64,000 nucleotides of DNA, taken from NCBI GenBank assembly GCA_019914945.1, contig CM034106.1:5952001-6016000 (forward strand). Reading direction: 5' to 3'. This document shows, piece after piece, positions 43,053 to 55,199 of the stretch (its first letter is position 1; each line of letters starts with the position of its first letter). The notes beneath the pieces are model-generated. The model did no database searches, was not told the DNA's origin, and saw only the letters and a program-made list of their open reading frames with translations. This DNA is from Typha latifolia (lineage: Eukaryota; Streptophyta; Magnoliopsida; Poales; Typhaceae). The translations under genes and the position numbers were made by a program.

Positions 43053-43993
43053 TTAAAAATTAATCGAAGAATATTCGAGCTGAAAAGAAAAGCAAATAAT
43101 CCGCAAGTACTCTTTATTCGCTGTGTACTTTGTGACGGAATAATTTTGTGATTTTTGGGTATTAAGTTGTCAGGAAGCTGCAAGGCCTGGGACTAAATTC
43201 TAGCTTTGGAATAGCAAAAGCTATTTTTGGATGTTGCAGCTTTAAATTTTGGTAAAGGTTTGGCAGATCTCTTTTTCTAGAGAGTTTGCATTTAACACTC
43301 CATGTTATAGTTGTTTAATGCAATTCCTGTTCTATAATTGCAGTATCGGCAAATAATAGCATAAAATGAGCCAAAAGGCATAGTTATTAAACAACTGTAC
43401 TTTTGTGAATTTCACAGTTTTATTATATAATTCAGTTATCAAAATATCTTTTTTTATAAAAAAAGTACTTGTATTTTCTATTTGTAGTTTTATAACTTGT
43501 ATTTATAGGAAGTTTGTAAGGTTTTATTTGTGCTTATTTAATTGGCATATTATGTTTCAGAAATATAATTTTTATTTATATAATGTGTTTATATTTTATA
43601 TACGAGCATATGCAAAAGTCATGAGATGTTTGATAAAGAATATTAAAGCTGAAAATTAATTTTGAAGTCAAAGTATTCAAAATGATTTTAGAATCATCAA
43701 TGAAATGCTTAAAATGTGTCATGACGATTGAAGTAGTATGAAAAAATTCATAAGAACATTGGAATAACTCAGCATTCAACTATTTGTGATTTTTCACATA
43801 AAAACTTTTGTGTTTGCTATATTTTTTTCACGCTTTACTTTCGCATATTTATTATTGATATCCTGTAATCTTATTTCCTAGGGTGTTTAATTTGTTTTTT
43901 CAAACTTCATAGCTTCTTAGTTCCTAATTTGTACTATTTAGGTCATAGTTAATACATAATTCCTAGTCTTTAGTAGTTAGTAAAAATTTAGAA
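43053..43993. other. No gene recognised
   Basis: AT-rich. Short open frames on both strands (43405-43659 plus, 43576-43779 minus) overlap each other, are AT-codon-rich and lack domains. Confidence 0.4.
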
Positions 43994-44495
43994 AATTTTA
44001 TAAATCACATTTTATGTTTTACCTATTTTATGATTCACATCCTCGTCTTTTAACTATTTTGTAACCCAGCAACCTCAGTTTTTCCCTAATTTTTATTTAA
44101 ACCCCAGATTAACTTGAATTGTATTAGCAAAGATATATTTTGTTATAATATACTAAATAATTTATATAATACTTGAATTATCCATATCTCCTTCATCCTC
44201 TCATTCTCTCCCATCTTTCTCAAATTAGAGTCTGGTCGAAATCCGACTCACTCTATCTTTTTTGGCGAACCCTTGGTGAGAGAAAGTATGGCATAAGAGG
44301 AGGATATGGGAAGAAGTAGAAGAGAAGCGAGCGATAGGCATATTTTAGTAATTTGATTAATATTAGTTAATAAAAATAATTGCAAGTTGTTAAATAAAAA
44401 TTATAAAGAAAAAGAAATGATCGATTTATAAAATCTTCAATAACAATGCGTGTGAATCACAAAATAGATATAATATAAGATATAATTTATAAAAT
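43994..44495. mobile_element. Second inverted-repeat element (MITE-like)
   Basis: About 502 bp. The left end AATTTTATAAATCAC...ATTTTATGATTCACA matches the reverse complement of the right end (ATTTTATAAATTATA...ATTTTGTGATTCACA) over ~45 bases with mismatches. No ORF. It is not obviously the same family as the element at 42632. Target duplication unclear in AT-rich flanks. Confidence 0.6.
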
Positions 44496-44828
44496 ATTTA
44501 AATATTTATTACTACTTTTGTGGTAGCAAAATTGACATAACAATATATCTTTACAAAAAGTCACAATAAGTCGCAGAAGGTACAAGTAGTATATAAATAT
44601 ATGAGAGAGAGTAAATACTTATTATTATGCCCATCTTCTCGAGGCAAACAAAAAAAAAGACATAATAGTATATTATACAAAAATTCTTAAACTGTACTAA
44701 ATGCATAGTGGGCTTTGGTGACAAAATCGAAAACCATAGTGTGTTTTGGATGCAAATTTCCCATCCACAATATAGTTAAATGTCACAAATGGAAGTTTAA
44801 AGGGCAGATGGAATTTTGACCAAAGTAG

Positions 44829-44832
<4 letters not shown>

Positions 44833-44889
<57 letters not shown>
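44833..44889. repeat. (AT)n microsatellite
   Basis: About 28 uninterrupted AT units, ~210 bp before the B3 gene start. ORFs reading IYIYIY here are artefacts. Confidence 0.95.
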
Positions 44890-44897
<8 letters not shown>

Positions 44898-45098
44898 TCC
44901 CAAAAGGATATATATCTTTATCAATAACCTACCCCTTTGATTGCTTTAAAAAGAAAACTTGTTTCAGTGCGAGATGGCAGAGGAAGGACTACACACTACT
45001 TATCTGCTGTTGATGCATTTCAGAAGTCTTAAGATTTAGCTCTAAAATTTCATACGTTACATATCTCTTGCTCTTCTATTGCTGCTGCGCATCCACAA

Positions 45099-45192
45099 AT
45101 GGCGACAAACGGGAGCTCAAGTGCTGCTCACAGCCATAAGCGTCTCCAGTTCTTCAAGGTGTTGCTTCCCGAGTCCTTGGAGAAATTGGTGC

Positions 45193-45253
<61 letters not shown>

Positions 45254-46151
45254 AATACTATTTGTTATTTGGATTTGATGACCTTACAAACTATATTAAC
45301 TTTGCATCTTGCAGCGAATACCGCCTAAGTTTGCAGTCCATCTTCTGAATAACAATATCGTTGATGGTCGAGAGGCTACCATTTTCAGTCCCCTCGGCAA
45401 GTTTTGGCATGTCGAGCTCATTCGAGATGGATCACAAGTTTTCTTCGGCAGGGGTTGGAAGGAATTTTTGAAGGCTCATGATCTACTTGCTGGTTACCTG
45501 TTAGTGTTTCGCTACGAAGGGAATTTGGTCTTCACCATAAAAGTGTTTGACCTCAGCGCATGCTGCAAAGACTTCTCTGATCCCATTGCCACGAGAGACC
45601 AAGTTAGCCATGGTAAAAGTTACAAAATTGAATGATCTTTTGAGTTACAGTCTCATTTTTGTAGTATTTGATTTGCTGAGCATGGAAATGTTTCTGTGTA
45701 GACGAGGAGCAGAGGAACATGCCATCGTCAAACACGAAAAGAAAGAATGAGATTACTTCGGCAGAGAAGATTTCTGCCTATGCAAAGCCCTCTCTACCTC
45801 ATTTTAAGAGGACAATTAAAGCTTATCACTTAACTAGAAAGTCTATGGTGAGTGCTTCATTAAATAAAATAGTTTATCTTAAACTAACAATGTCTATAAA
45901 CTTTTGTGCTAATGCAGAATGTTCCAAAAGGGTTTTGCTCATCAGCCGGTCTCTCGACAAAGCGAGAGATTATACTGAGGAACTCACAGCAAACATCATG
46001 GCCTGTGAACTTTGGCATCAGCGGTCATAACAACTACCTGGGAAAGGGATGGGCGAAGCTATGTGGGGACAACAACATAAAAGAAGGAGACAGATGCATC
46101 TTTGAGCTTGTAGAAGAGAATGTATTGCAATTCCGGGTGGTTGACAAATAA
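45099..46151 (+). CDS. Two-B3-domain transcription factor, REM-like (4 exons)
   Basis: Exons 45099-45188, 45315-45612, 45702-45847 and 45918-46151, total 255 residues. All introns are GT-AG: exon 1 ends AAATTG|GT, exon 2 ends CATG|GT, exon 3 ends TCTATG|GT; acceptors TTGCAG, TGTAG and TGCAG. B3 domain 1 (residues ~16-107): LQFFKVLLPESLEKL, RIPPKFAVHLLNNNI, GKFWHVELIRDGSQVFFGRG, WKEFLKAHDLLAGYLLVFRY. Domain 2 (~163-255): LPHFKRTIKAYHL, VPKGFCSSAGLSTKREIIL, YLGKGWAKLCGDNNIKEGDR, CIFELVEENVLQFRVV, then stop. Both keep the W..F...+.l..GD/g..l.F pattern of B3 folds. A Ser/Lys-rich hinge (SSNTKRKNEI) lies between. Plant B3 REM proteins are nuclear DNA-binding proteins, many with reproductive roles; the target here is unknown. 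ATG at 45099 gives MATNGSSSAAHSHKRLQFF and is the natural start. The gene looks intact. Confidence 0.85.
45195..45252 (+). repeat. (CT)n/(ATCT)n microsatellite in intron 1 of B3 gene
   Basis: About 23 CT units followed by short ATCT units, starting six bases after the intron 1 donor. Confidence 0.95.
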
Positions 46152-47511
46152 GTATTAGTATGCAATCTTCTCATGTTTGGGTCTATTAGAGTTATTAGAT
46201 TTATATATTATTTATTTATCTTATTTCACTTCACTGTGCTTTTGTATAAATGGGGATCAGCCCCCTCTTTGATGATCAATGAAATACACAACATTTTTTT
46301 ACCAAACTCTTCTCTTCTTCTGCACTTTCTCCTTTAACCCAATCTACTGTAAACTCACTATCGTTTCATGATATTAAAACATCCCGATCTCTAGAGATAT
46401 TTTAAGTTGGATCTCTTATTCTCCAATAGTCATGTCCCTCTTTGATTGTTTTTCACCATCGTCGCGGTTGAGAGCTGCCGCGTCACTCCTCGAGCTCGCT
46501 GACTCTACAGCAACCGCAGCCTCCCTCGCCACTGTAGACGCAATAGCCAGCCACAGTAGCTACAACAGCAGTGTGCATTTCGGCCTATTATTAGGTGTAA
46601 AATAAGGTAGCACGGTTGACCTCACCCAGGTTTCACTGACGGTTGGATGCCCTGCCGTATCTCTTTCCCCTCCTCCATTTTTTTCCATTATAACTCTTCC
46701 AATCGACCTCTCCCTGTTTTGTCGATCAGAGTCATCACTATCCTAATCGAAATTCGACAACCACCCTTCCCGCTTCCTTTATCGTCGATGAAGACTTGTA
46801 GTTCCTTTTTGTTCACATGCACTCATCACATTGGTATTATCGTCGATGAAGACTTGTAGTTCCTTTTTGTTCACATGCACTCATCACATTGGTATTTTTG
46901 GGCCACTTATTAGCATTGTTTGGAAGGGATGGCTTGGCCAAAGGATGAGCCCCTATCAATAACCTTCAAGGTCGACGAGCTTGCGGGAGTTGTTACCGCG
47001 GCTTGGGACCCTCCCAATCGTCCATGACCAAGGTGAGCCCGACCGTGCCACCCTATTTTGTGCTAGTGTGGGCTTCTTTTTCTTTTGGTTGCGTTGTCCG
47101 CAGACCACAACGAGCCTCTCATCACCTTCCCTGACCTCACCACCTTTCCCAATGCCTTGCCATGTTGACTTGCCATGTTGATTTCTTCCCTTCCCAATGT
47201 CAAACCCATCTAGGCGTCCACTTCACCTTCTTCTCTTCTCCCCTCTTGTTGTGGGGTGCGAATGAGAGAGGGAGCTGAATTCCCTTAGGCAAGGGGCAAC
47301 TGAGTATGGACAAGCACGCTTGGCCCAAGCTTGAGCAAGTTGGCTGAGCTAGCCTAAACCCAGGCAAGCTTGGCCTAGACTGGGATGGTAGGCTAGGCTT
47401 GATCCCTTGAGCTGGCTGGCGAGAGCCTATTTCATGCTGGGCATTAGCTTGAGCCTAGTGGGATTTAAATTTTTATTATTTTTCTGATTTTTTTTTTGTG
47501 TTATCATTTTT
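46152..47511. other. B3 3' flank and spacer, no gene recognised
   Basis: The 3' flank of the B3 gene (with AATGAAA near 46279 as a possible polyadenylation signal). Then a CT-rich, C-rich stretch with short ORFs of no recognisable content, a 58-bp perfect tandem duplication (46781-46896), and GCTTGG/AGCTTGAGC-rich words at 47300-47460 like decayed GCTC-rich MITEs. Confidence 0.4.
46781..46896. repeat. Perfect 58-bp tandem duplication
   Basis: 46781-46838 and 46839-46896 appear identical by eye, starting ATCGTCGATGAAGACTTG. A recent local duplication. Confidence 0.9.
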
Positions 47512-48350
47512 TAAAATACTTAGACACATGTATGTATCTCAATCTAGACACGATTCTTACCTTTGCTTAAGTAAAAAACATGGAATAAAAGTCAAACGAG
47601 TAAAACAAAGATGAACACCAAAATTTTTACGTGGAGAAACTCTAAACGGATAAAAAACTATGGATCCAAACTCGGATCAAATCAATCACTAATAAATGTA
47701 GCAATTTACAAGACTAACTTACAAAACAACCCGTCGATCCCCATGACTTTATTTGACACGGTCTTGACTGCTAGTCCCAACGATTCACTTCGTTCTATGA
47801 TTAATCTCTAATCTTAGTAACCCTCTAGAATGATCTTCCATCTTTATGACCCTTAAGATGAATATTTTAGTTGAAGAAAATGAGCAAAATCTTCGTTGAT
47901 GAAAAATATTAGTTCTTCAAAAAACTTCTCTTCTAAAACAATAACTAACATTCCTAGAGTTAGGGCATCCTAACCCTTATAACCTTATGAAGCTAAAGCC
48001 AAATATAAGTTAAATATAGTCCTATATTTTGCTAATTTTTTGTGGCCCATTCAACATAAGTTGTGCCCATTTAAACAGCTTGACTTGAATTCCAAGTGCA
48101 TTCGAATGACCCAAAATAGATCTTTGTATCTTCAAATGCCGCAAAGTGCGTTCAAACGCTCAAAACCCTATCTTTGTATCTTCAAACACCTATAGGTGCA
48201 TTCGAACACCCTTCGAACTTGCCAACATAAAATCTTCAAATCTCAAAATTCTTCAATCTAAATCTTATGAAAACTTGTAGATACGCTCATATATATGAAA
48301 TAAAATACTTAGGATATTTTGTCCACATTTACCAACACTAAAAAACCTAA
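47512..48350 (-). repeat. Sirevirus solo LTR (copy L, inverted)
   Basis: About 840 bp with the Sirevirus LTR blocks in reverse. At the right end AACCTAATAA is RC of the TGTTAGGTTT start. Decayed palindromes (CATTCGAAC, GTTCAAACGC) lie at 48050-48215, and the terminal 'gtaatatttagatacat'-like block at the left. No gag, pol or purine tract is attached on either side, so a solo LTR is likely. Confidence 0.65.
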
Positions 48351-49509
48351 TAATTTTAGCAGTAACTTGGTATTTTGCCAAAGATTTCTCAAGGACCAAT
48401 GTGAAATCAAAGCAAACCCACTTTAGATTAGGGCTTTCTTGTTAGTTGGAGATTTAGCATATTTAGATAAGTGGGCTATTTTCCATGCTATTATTATTTG
48501 ATATGATGTGCTTGGCTATATTTTAAAATAGTTACATATGACATAGTACCCTGAATATTGTAGTTGCACGTGTTCATATAACCTATTTGTTGATATGATT
48601 GTTTTTATCATAATAGCTATGCATATCTATTAGCATGTTTTTGTATGATAGCACATATTACTTCATGATGATAACATTTTTGTTTTGCTTAATTTGCATA
48701 ATATCATGTAACTAGCACACATGCACTATCATAAAAAGTGTGGTCTCTACGTCTCGATAATACTCGACACCTCCTTAGACTATGGATTATAAATAACCAT
48801 GCATGTCATTTGCCGGGAAAGGAGCAATTATACTATTAGTTGACAAGAGACAAACCATTTAGGATATTTAAGTTGGAGATCGAAGAGTATGATGACATAG
48901 ACATAACGGTACCCGATGATATAAGATGAAGGCATACTTGAGCAACAGCTTATGATTTTAACACAAGTGATGCGATGAAGTTGAACCGCGAGCTCATATG
49001 GGTAGCAACTAGTTGTTGATAATGGGTAGACGATTCTATCAACAAGGTCTATTTTATGATGGGAGCATTTATGTCGGATGAGTATAGGTGATAGTTGATG
49101 GAACATAAAAGGTAAAAACAAAGGAATGTATTAAATAATTGTGGAACTTAAAGCTATAACTTGAAACTTTCAGTGTCAAAAGGATGTTTAAATGATTATG
49201 GAATAGGAAACATAACTTGGAACTTTCATTTCAAGAATAACAAAAATCTTTATTCAAGAATACAACCTCTTATTTTAGAATAACATCTAAACATCATATT
49301 AATTGTATTCCAGAATATAAACACTATTTATTAAAATTATATTTTATACCACACACTAATCTAATTATCAATATATCCTTAATTTGACTATAATTTTTTT
49401 TAAATATTTTATTATAATTTATTACTTATATTTTATCTCTTTCAAACATCTTATCATAATTTATTACTCATTTCTACTATCTCTTATGGTAAATATCCCC
49501 TTCAAAAGG
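48351..49509. other. No gene recognised
   Basis: AT-rich sequence; a 97-codon minus-strand open frame (48828-49121) has no recognisable domain. Confidence 0.4.
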
Positions 49510-50240
49510 GTTGATGCGACTTGAAACTAGGTATGGTAGGAATTTGCACAAAACTTTCGAGATATTTTCTGATGGATCTAACTATTGAATCGATTTGAAA
49601 GAGCTTTCTAATTAATCTAATTTCACTCGAATCGGATGGCGAGATCGACAGATATCGTTAACATAGTGTACGGAGGTCGTAAGGTCGGAAGGTTTAAACT
49701 AATCAATTCAGATTCGAGTGAGAATTGAGATTCGTGGGTGAAGGCACCGACTACTAGGTGGAATATGGTAGTGATAAACCAACGATAATGAGGTGGCATC
49801 GGTAGGGTTGATAGTGGTGGAAGGTTAGGGATGGTGGATGGGGTTAAGGTGATAGTAGGGAGAATAGAAGAAGAGGGAGAAGTGGGCCTCCCCTAAGGGT
49901 CTAGGATGGTAGGCTGGTTGACGAGGTTAGAAGCGGCATACCTATGGTAGGAGGGAACAACAGAGATGGAGAGGGGAATCTTTGAGGAAGAAACTCAATT
50001 CATTCACCCACAATAAGGTTGCCTTCCACATATTTAGAGGGTAATCTAACAAGCAAAACAAATAAAAGATAACCCTAAAAATAATGCATCATTGCCAAGC
50101 GCGTTCAAACGGGGTCACACAAAACACATTCTTTGTATTTACCAACGTATGCAAAAATTTGAACGCGACAGCTAAAATTCTTATTCTTTAAAACAAAAGT
50201 GATTCAGCTTGAGACAACTACGTCCAACCCCAATTGTATC
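49510..50240 (-). repeat. Possible gypsy-type LTR remnant
   Basis: Read on the minus strand: a GTTCAAACG / AACGCG block (50098-50175), then 'tctaaatatgtggaaggcaacc', a CT-rich stretch, and an end in TCGCATCA. This is the order seen in the gypsy LTRs F and J (palindromes, 'ctctataaatatgtgg', CT-rich stretch, 'ggttcg..' end). Left boundary near 49510; right boundary uncertain. Probably a decayed solo LTR. Confidence 0.4.
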
Positions 50241-50521
50241 ATCTCCTCTCTACTCATATTTTTATTTTACACTAAATAAATAAAATTCAACGTAAGCAGC
50301 ATAAATATCAAAAATTTAATATTTCTTAAAAATAAGCACATTTTAAAAAGTATTATTATTATTAAATATTATTTTAATTGTATATACTTAAATAAAATTC
50401 TTAGTAATATAGTATTTAATTGTATATAGTATGAAAAATATTTGTATACCGAAGCCCTTGCAATGCATACTTAGTTGGCTTTGCGCACTTACCTTAGCAT
50501 TGCAACTCTTTTGGCATTGTA
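50241..50521. other. No gene recognised
   Basis: AT-rich spacer. Confidence 0.4.
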
Positions 50522-50815
50522 TAGGGGTGGCAATTGGGTCGAGTTAAGCGAGTTCGGGTCAGGTCAGATTTGGGTCGGGTCAACTTTCCTCTAGCATGAA
50601 TACGGCCTGATTAATAAACGAGTTGCATTTGATAGACACAAATACGACCCCATTATTAAACAAGTAACATGACACGACCTGTCTAACCCGTTTAATAAAT
50701 GGGTTTTGTTAACACGGCACGTTAACATGACCCGTCTAACCCATTTATTAAACGGGTCGTATATTAACATGACACGTTAAGACGGCCCGTCTAACCCGTT
50801 TCATAAATAACACAA
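50522..50815. repeat. MITE-like repeat rich in ACCCGTTTA / GGGTCG
   Basis: It starts TAGGGGTGGCAATTGGGTCG, the typical left end of common plant hAT-type small repeats. Then repeated ACGGGTC / GACCCGT words: 'ccgtctaacccgttt' occurs three times with variation. The right end was not found. Confidence 0.5.
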
Positions 50816-51969
50816 TAATATTAACTTTATATAAAATTCAATATTTATTGATTTTTTCTAGTATTATATAAACAAAATAACTTATTTCTAACTCAAAACT
50901 CATACAAACACAAAAATTACAATTCTAATAATTCACAATAGCACATCCATACACAAAATTTGGAGTTTAGAACAAAGTTTCAACTCTAAGCCAAATCCAT
51001 TGTATGGAACAAAGTTTAGAACAATTAGAACAAATACATACAACAAATTTTAGTTATAACTCTCAAATCTAACAATCCCATGACAATTAGAATAAACTTT
51101 AAAGTTTACAATTCATTACAAATTACAAATAGTTCAAAATTAGTAAACAACAACATTAAGCCGTCCATTTTATTGTCCAAAGATCATGACCCTATCAAAA
51201 AGAACAAAAGAGAATGTAAATAATCAAGATAGGAGAACATTGGACTAACACTACAGAGAGAAAGATAAAGTTGAGATTCTCATGTAAAACATCAATATTA
51301 AATAAGAGAAATAATAGCCATGAAACTAAATTAAAATTAAACTAAAAACACCATGGTAAACATTGAACTAACACTACAGTAAACATTTGATGCTAAATAA
51401 TTATACTAAAATCACTGTAGTAAACATTTGATTCTAAGGAATTAAACAGATCTAACAAGTAATAGATAATACACGAGGCAATTAATCTTTGAGTTCTTAA
51501 TTTTATTATGGTTAAAGCCTACAACTAATATGTCATCTACATAAAAGAGTGGCATAATATACAAATTTTCAGATTTTCAAAGTAGCAAGGGAGATTTGAG
51601 TTGTAACAACTATACCAATGTTATATCATGAAGTTGTCAAACTTTTGTACCACTATCTTGGAGTGTTTCAATCTAGGTAACTCTGTTTGTAACACCCTAA
51701 AAAAAAAACAATCTTGCCACCTCTTACCTCTCTTCCCTACTTGCTTGACAGAGGGGAAGGCCCTTTGTTAGATAGAGGACGAGAAGGGGCAAGCCAAGAG
51801 GGCCTTTACACACACCATCAGCGGTGTGTTAGGTGGCCAGCCTCTCTGTCAAAGAGTTGCTGCCCTCTTCCCTCTTTATTTCCCCCATCACCCTCCTTCC
51901 TTTTCTCCTATCATTCCCACCTACCTAGCCCACCCTCACCCTTTGACCACTTATGGGATTCTCCCCTTG
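50816..51969. other. No gene recognised
   Basis: AT-rich to ~51700, then a C/T-rich stretch with a 94-codon chance frame (51714-51998). No domain recognised. Confidence 0.4.
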
Positions 51970-52118
51970 TGTTACGAACCATATCTAGAATGATTTGAAT
52001 GTAAGAAAATTATAAATCACTACCTAGCCCACTCTCACCCTTTGACCACTGATGGGATTCTCCCCTTGTGTTACGAACCAGATCTAGAATGATTTGAATG
52101 TAACAAAATTATAAAAAA
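51921..52118. repeat. 99-bp tandem duplication across an LTR boundary
   Basis: 51921-52019 and 52020-52118 repeat with few differences, from CTACCTAGCCCAC through CTCCCCTTG and the first ~50 bases of the LTR (TGTTACGAACC). Flank plus LTR start are duplicated together, so it happened after insertion. Confidence 0.85.
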
Positions 52119-52615
52119 ATTTCAGAAGTTAGAATTCTAATAGATCTAGTTTCATGAGAATCTGACGTCTAGATGAAAAGTTATAAATAAAATAGTAAAG
52201 AAAGGTCGAAATAGGTCAGAATAGTAAATATCCGATGTTGAGGCGGTCGTCGGAGGGTAGCGGACGGCCAAGGGTAGTGGTGGACGGCCGTAAGATAGGG
52301 TGGCTGCTACTGGAGGAAGATGGCTAGGTTTAGAAGATCGAAATGCTTCTACAGCTATGATCTACTCCTAGAAAGATAAAAATAATCTAATGACTATAGT
52401 AAAAGATAAAGATGAGATAATGAAATAACTTAACTTAATCTTTATTTCACGATTAGCCTAACCAACACATGACTACTCCTATTTATAGGAGTAAAAATCT
52501 CTAACGAATCAGATCCACATATGAAATATCTGATTTATTTGAAATCCAAAATAATAAGATAAAGCTAATCTAACTTGACTCGACTCGACTTAACCCATGT
52601 GGTCGGATCGTAACA

Positions 52616-53744
52616 ATCCACCATGCTTCCAAACACCTTGTCTCCAAGATAACTAGTACATGAGTTGAATCTTCTGACTTACATTATGCTTGTAGGCCCA
52701 TGGGTCTACATGCAGATACGATTTAGTTGGATAGCGGCCTGCTGGTTCGTTCGACCAGTTGACCTCAAGGTCCAAGTCGTGTTCATGGCCTCCCATTTGG
52801 TTCACACAAGTTGATCAAACGGGATCGCAAAAATTCAGCATGCCTCGAGATATGAGCAAAAATTTAGCATGCCTAAAAAATTAGCAAAAACTTAACCCTA
52901 AGGCTGAATTTATATTTCAGCCTAGGGGCACTACTATGGGTTGCATGGGCATCGGCGGCAGTAGGGCAAGGTTGTGGGTCGTCGGCAATCGACCTCCAAG
53001 TGGTTGCAGCAACTATGGGGCCCCCTTGGTGGCAAGGCCTGTGGAAGCCACCTTGACATGGCTTCGCTCGAGCAATATAGCCGCGAGCGTGGCCGTCTGG
53101 TTCCGCCATGCGGTGGTCACCGGTGGTTGCGGTGGCCACCATAGTCTTGTAGTCAGCTAGTGGGAGCCGATCATGGTCGCCGGTGGTCACTGGAACATCG
53201 AACCCGTGACCACCTGCCATGGTTTTGCTACAGCGAGGAGGGTCGTTGACGACGCTCTTTCGACCTCCTATTACGGCTGTCGTCGGCCTGGCTCTTATAC
53301 GGGAGTCCAGTGGAAGGTATCGGATGCGGCGGAGGGGCCCGAAGCTGCTAGATAGCCTTAGGTGGAAAGCTAGGTATTTCAACCCTAGCTTCCACTGTGG
53401 CTAAGGAAGATGGCGTCGGGGCTGCCGCTAGGGGCTTCCCCAGTGTCACTATGGTGTCGGCCTAGGACTACAATGGTGGAGGAACCTCCATCGTGGCCAA
53501 AGGAGGGGTCAAGATCGCGATTTGGGGCTCCCCTCCGCCTCCTTCATAGGTGGAGTTCTCTAGCTACATCTAGCCGGATTCTATCATGGTCGGCCGCGCT
53601 GGCAACGCAAGTTGGTAGAGAGTGGCTAGTAGGGCATCTGTGAAGGCCTAGATCGAGTCCTCGACGGCGGTTTGGATCTCCTTCAAGTTCTCATTCGACT
53701 CGGCTAAAAATTCTTTAAAAAATGTTATTGCCCACGCCGGTGGC
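52616..53744 (-). pseudogene. gag leader/linker remnant of the third gag-only element
   Basis: GC-rich minus-strand sequence with Pro/Arg/Ala-rich open frames (the longest 52873-53382) and the TFFKEFLAESNENLKEIQTA-like helical part near 53660-53720. It matches 40167-40330 base by base with scattered changes. The frame is broken and no complete gag remains. Confidence 0.5.
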
Positions 53745-53832
53745 TGATACACTTAGTTATGATCTTTTTTTATTGCATTAGTTGTTTATTTTTATTAAAA
53801 TAAAATTTTTGTAAGTCACAGCGCCAAGGAAG

Positions 53833-55190
53833 ATGACTTCAACAAGGAGACCTATGGAGAGCACACCGACAAGGGAAGACTCAATCCACGATGACCCTAA
53901 CCGTGAGGCCGATTCCTTTGGAGCGACCACGGCAGGACTGAGTCAACCAACGTCCATAGGTGTGAATATGAGCTTAGATAATGAACTTAGGGGCATGTTC
54001 CAAACATTGCTACATAGAGTTGACGGAATTCAAAAGGATCACAATGATTTAAAGGAATATGTCATGAACCGATTGGGTTCGTCATCTCCTCAACGAAGAT
54101 CGGAGCCTCAAGAAAGACTAGCGGTGGGACCCCATCGAACCGATACCCCATAAGTCTAGGTGCATCATATGAGTGTCAATGATCCCCTCTTACCTATGCC
54201 TACATATCATCCCTACCTCTATTACAAAACCCAAGACCAACGGTGGTGGAAATTGAGAGGCATGCGACACCGGTGCGCTTCATCGATGAGGAGGATTGGC
54301 ACTTTAAGGATGAGGTTGATTCCTTTGGAGATGGTGATGTACATGCTCGAGGATTTAGAGAAGTTGATCAAGCATGCACAAAGGTTCAGACCTGAACCAA
54401 GGATCTTTCGTGAACCCGACAATGCTATTTGAGGGAGAACTACATGCTTGAACTTTCCAAAATTCTATGGCAGTGATCCAACGGATTGGATGTTTCAAGT
54501 TGAACAATACTTTGATTGTGAAGGGACAGTGAAGGACACAAAAGTCTAGATGGCAAGCTTTCACCTCCAAGGAACGGTATTTCATTGGTATAGATCAGTT
54601 ATTCGTGGTGGAGGATTTATCGATTGGGTTGATTTTTGTAGGAGGATTATACGCAGATTTGGTACAACGACATATGAAGATTTTGCTACCACATTAAGCA
54701 AGATGGTTCAGAGAACGACCATATTGGAGTACTAAGTAGAATTTAAAAGAGTTAATAGTCGTTGTGAGCCACCTTAGCCGAACCAATATTGATAAGCACA
54801 TTTATTTCAGGACTATGGGATGAGATACAAGCGGATGTTCGTACTTTTTGTCCTACCACTCTTGAGGAGACCTTTGAGAAGACCATGAGGATGGAGCAAA
54901 AATATAAAGTTCTCAAGATGGTAGCAAAAACAAGTTAGGGCAACCGAGATAGGCAGTTTGTAATTAGAATCCCAACTGAAAATTCTACAAATTCAAAGGT
55001 AGCGGCTGCTAGTACTAGACCACAACCACCCTTGAGACCTTCTTCCGATGTTAGAGGAGGCACAAGACCCCCCATTTGAACTCTCACACCTGCCCAGGTG
55101 GAGGAGCGAAGAGCGAAAGGCCCTTGCTTTTGATGTGATGAACGTTTCACCCCCGATCATAGGTGTTCTAACCGATCGGGAGTGTGATGC
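53833..55190 (+). pseudogene. gypsy J gag, decayed
   Basis: ATG at 53833: MTSTRRPMESTPTREDSIHD ... a helical part (LRGMFQTLLHRVDGIQKDHN), stop at 54151-54153. Then in other frames LNFPKFYGSDPTDWMFQVEQ, YFDCEG, ASFHLQGTVFHWYRSVIRGG, WVDFCRRIIRRFGTTTYEDF, FISGLWDEIQADVRTFCP, EETFEKTMRMEQKYK, then a knuckle with the CxxC interrupted by a stop (CDERFTPDHRC). Typical chromovirus gag, non-functional. Confidence 0.75.
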
Positions 55191-55199
55191 TCATCGATG

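Noticed and set aside
44697..45013. ORFs of IYIYIY type on both strands
   Set aside because: Direct translation of the (AT)n microsatellite.
48828..49121. 97-codon minus-strand frame
   Set aside because: No recognisable motif; likely chance.
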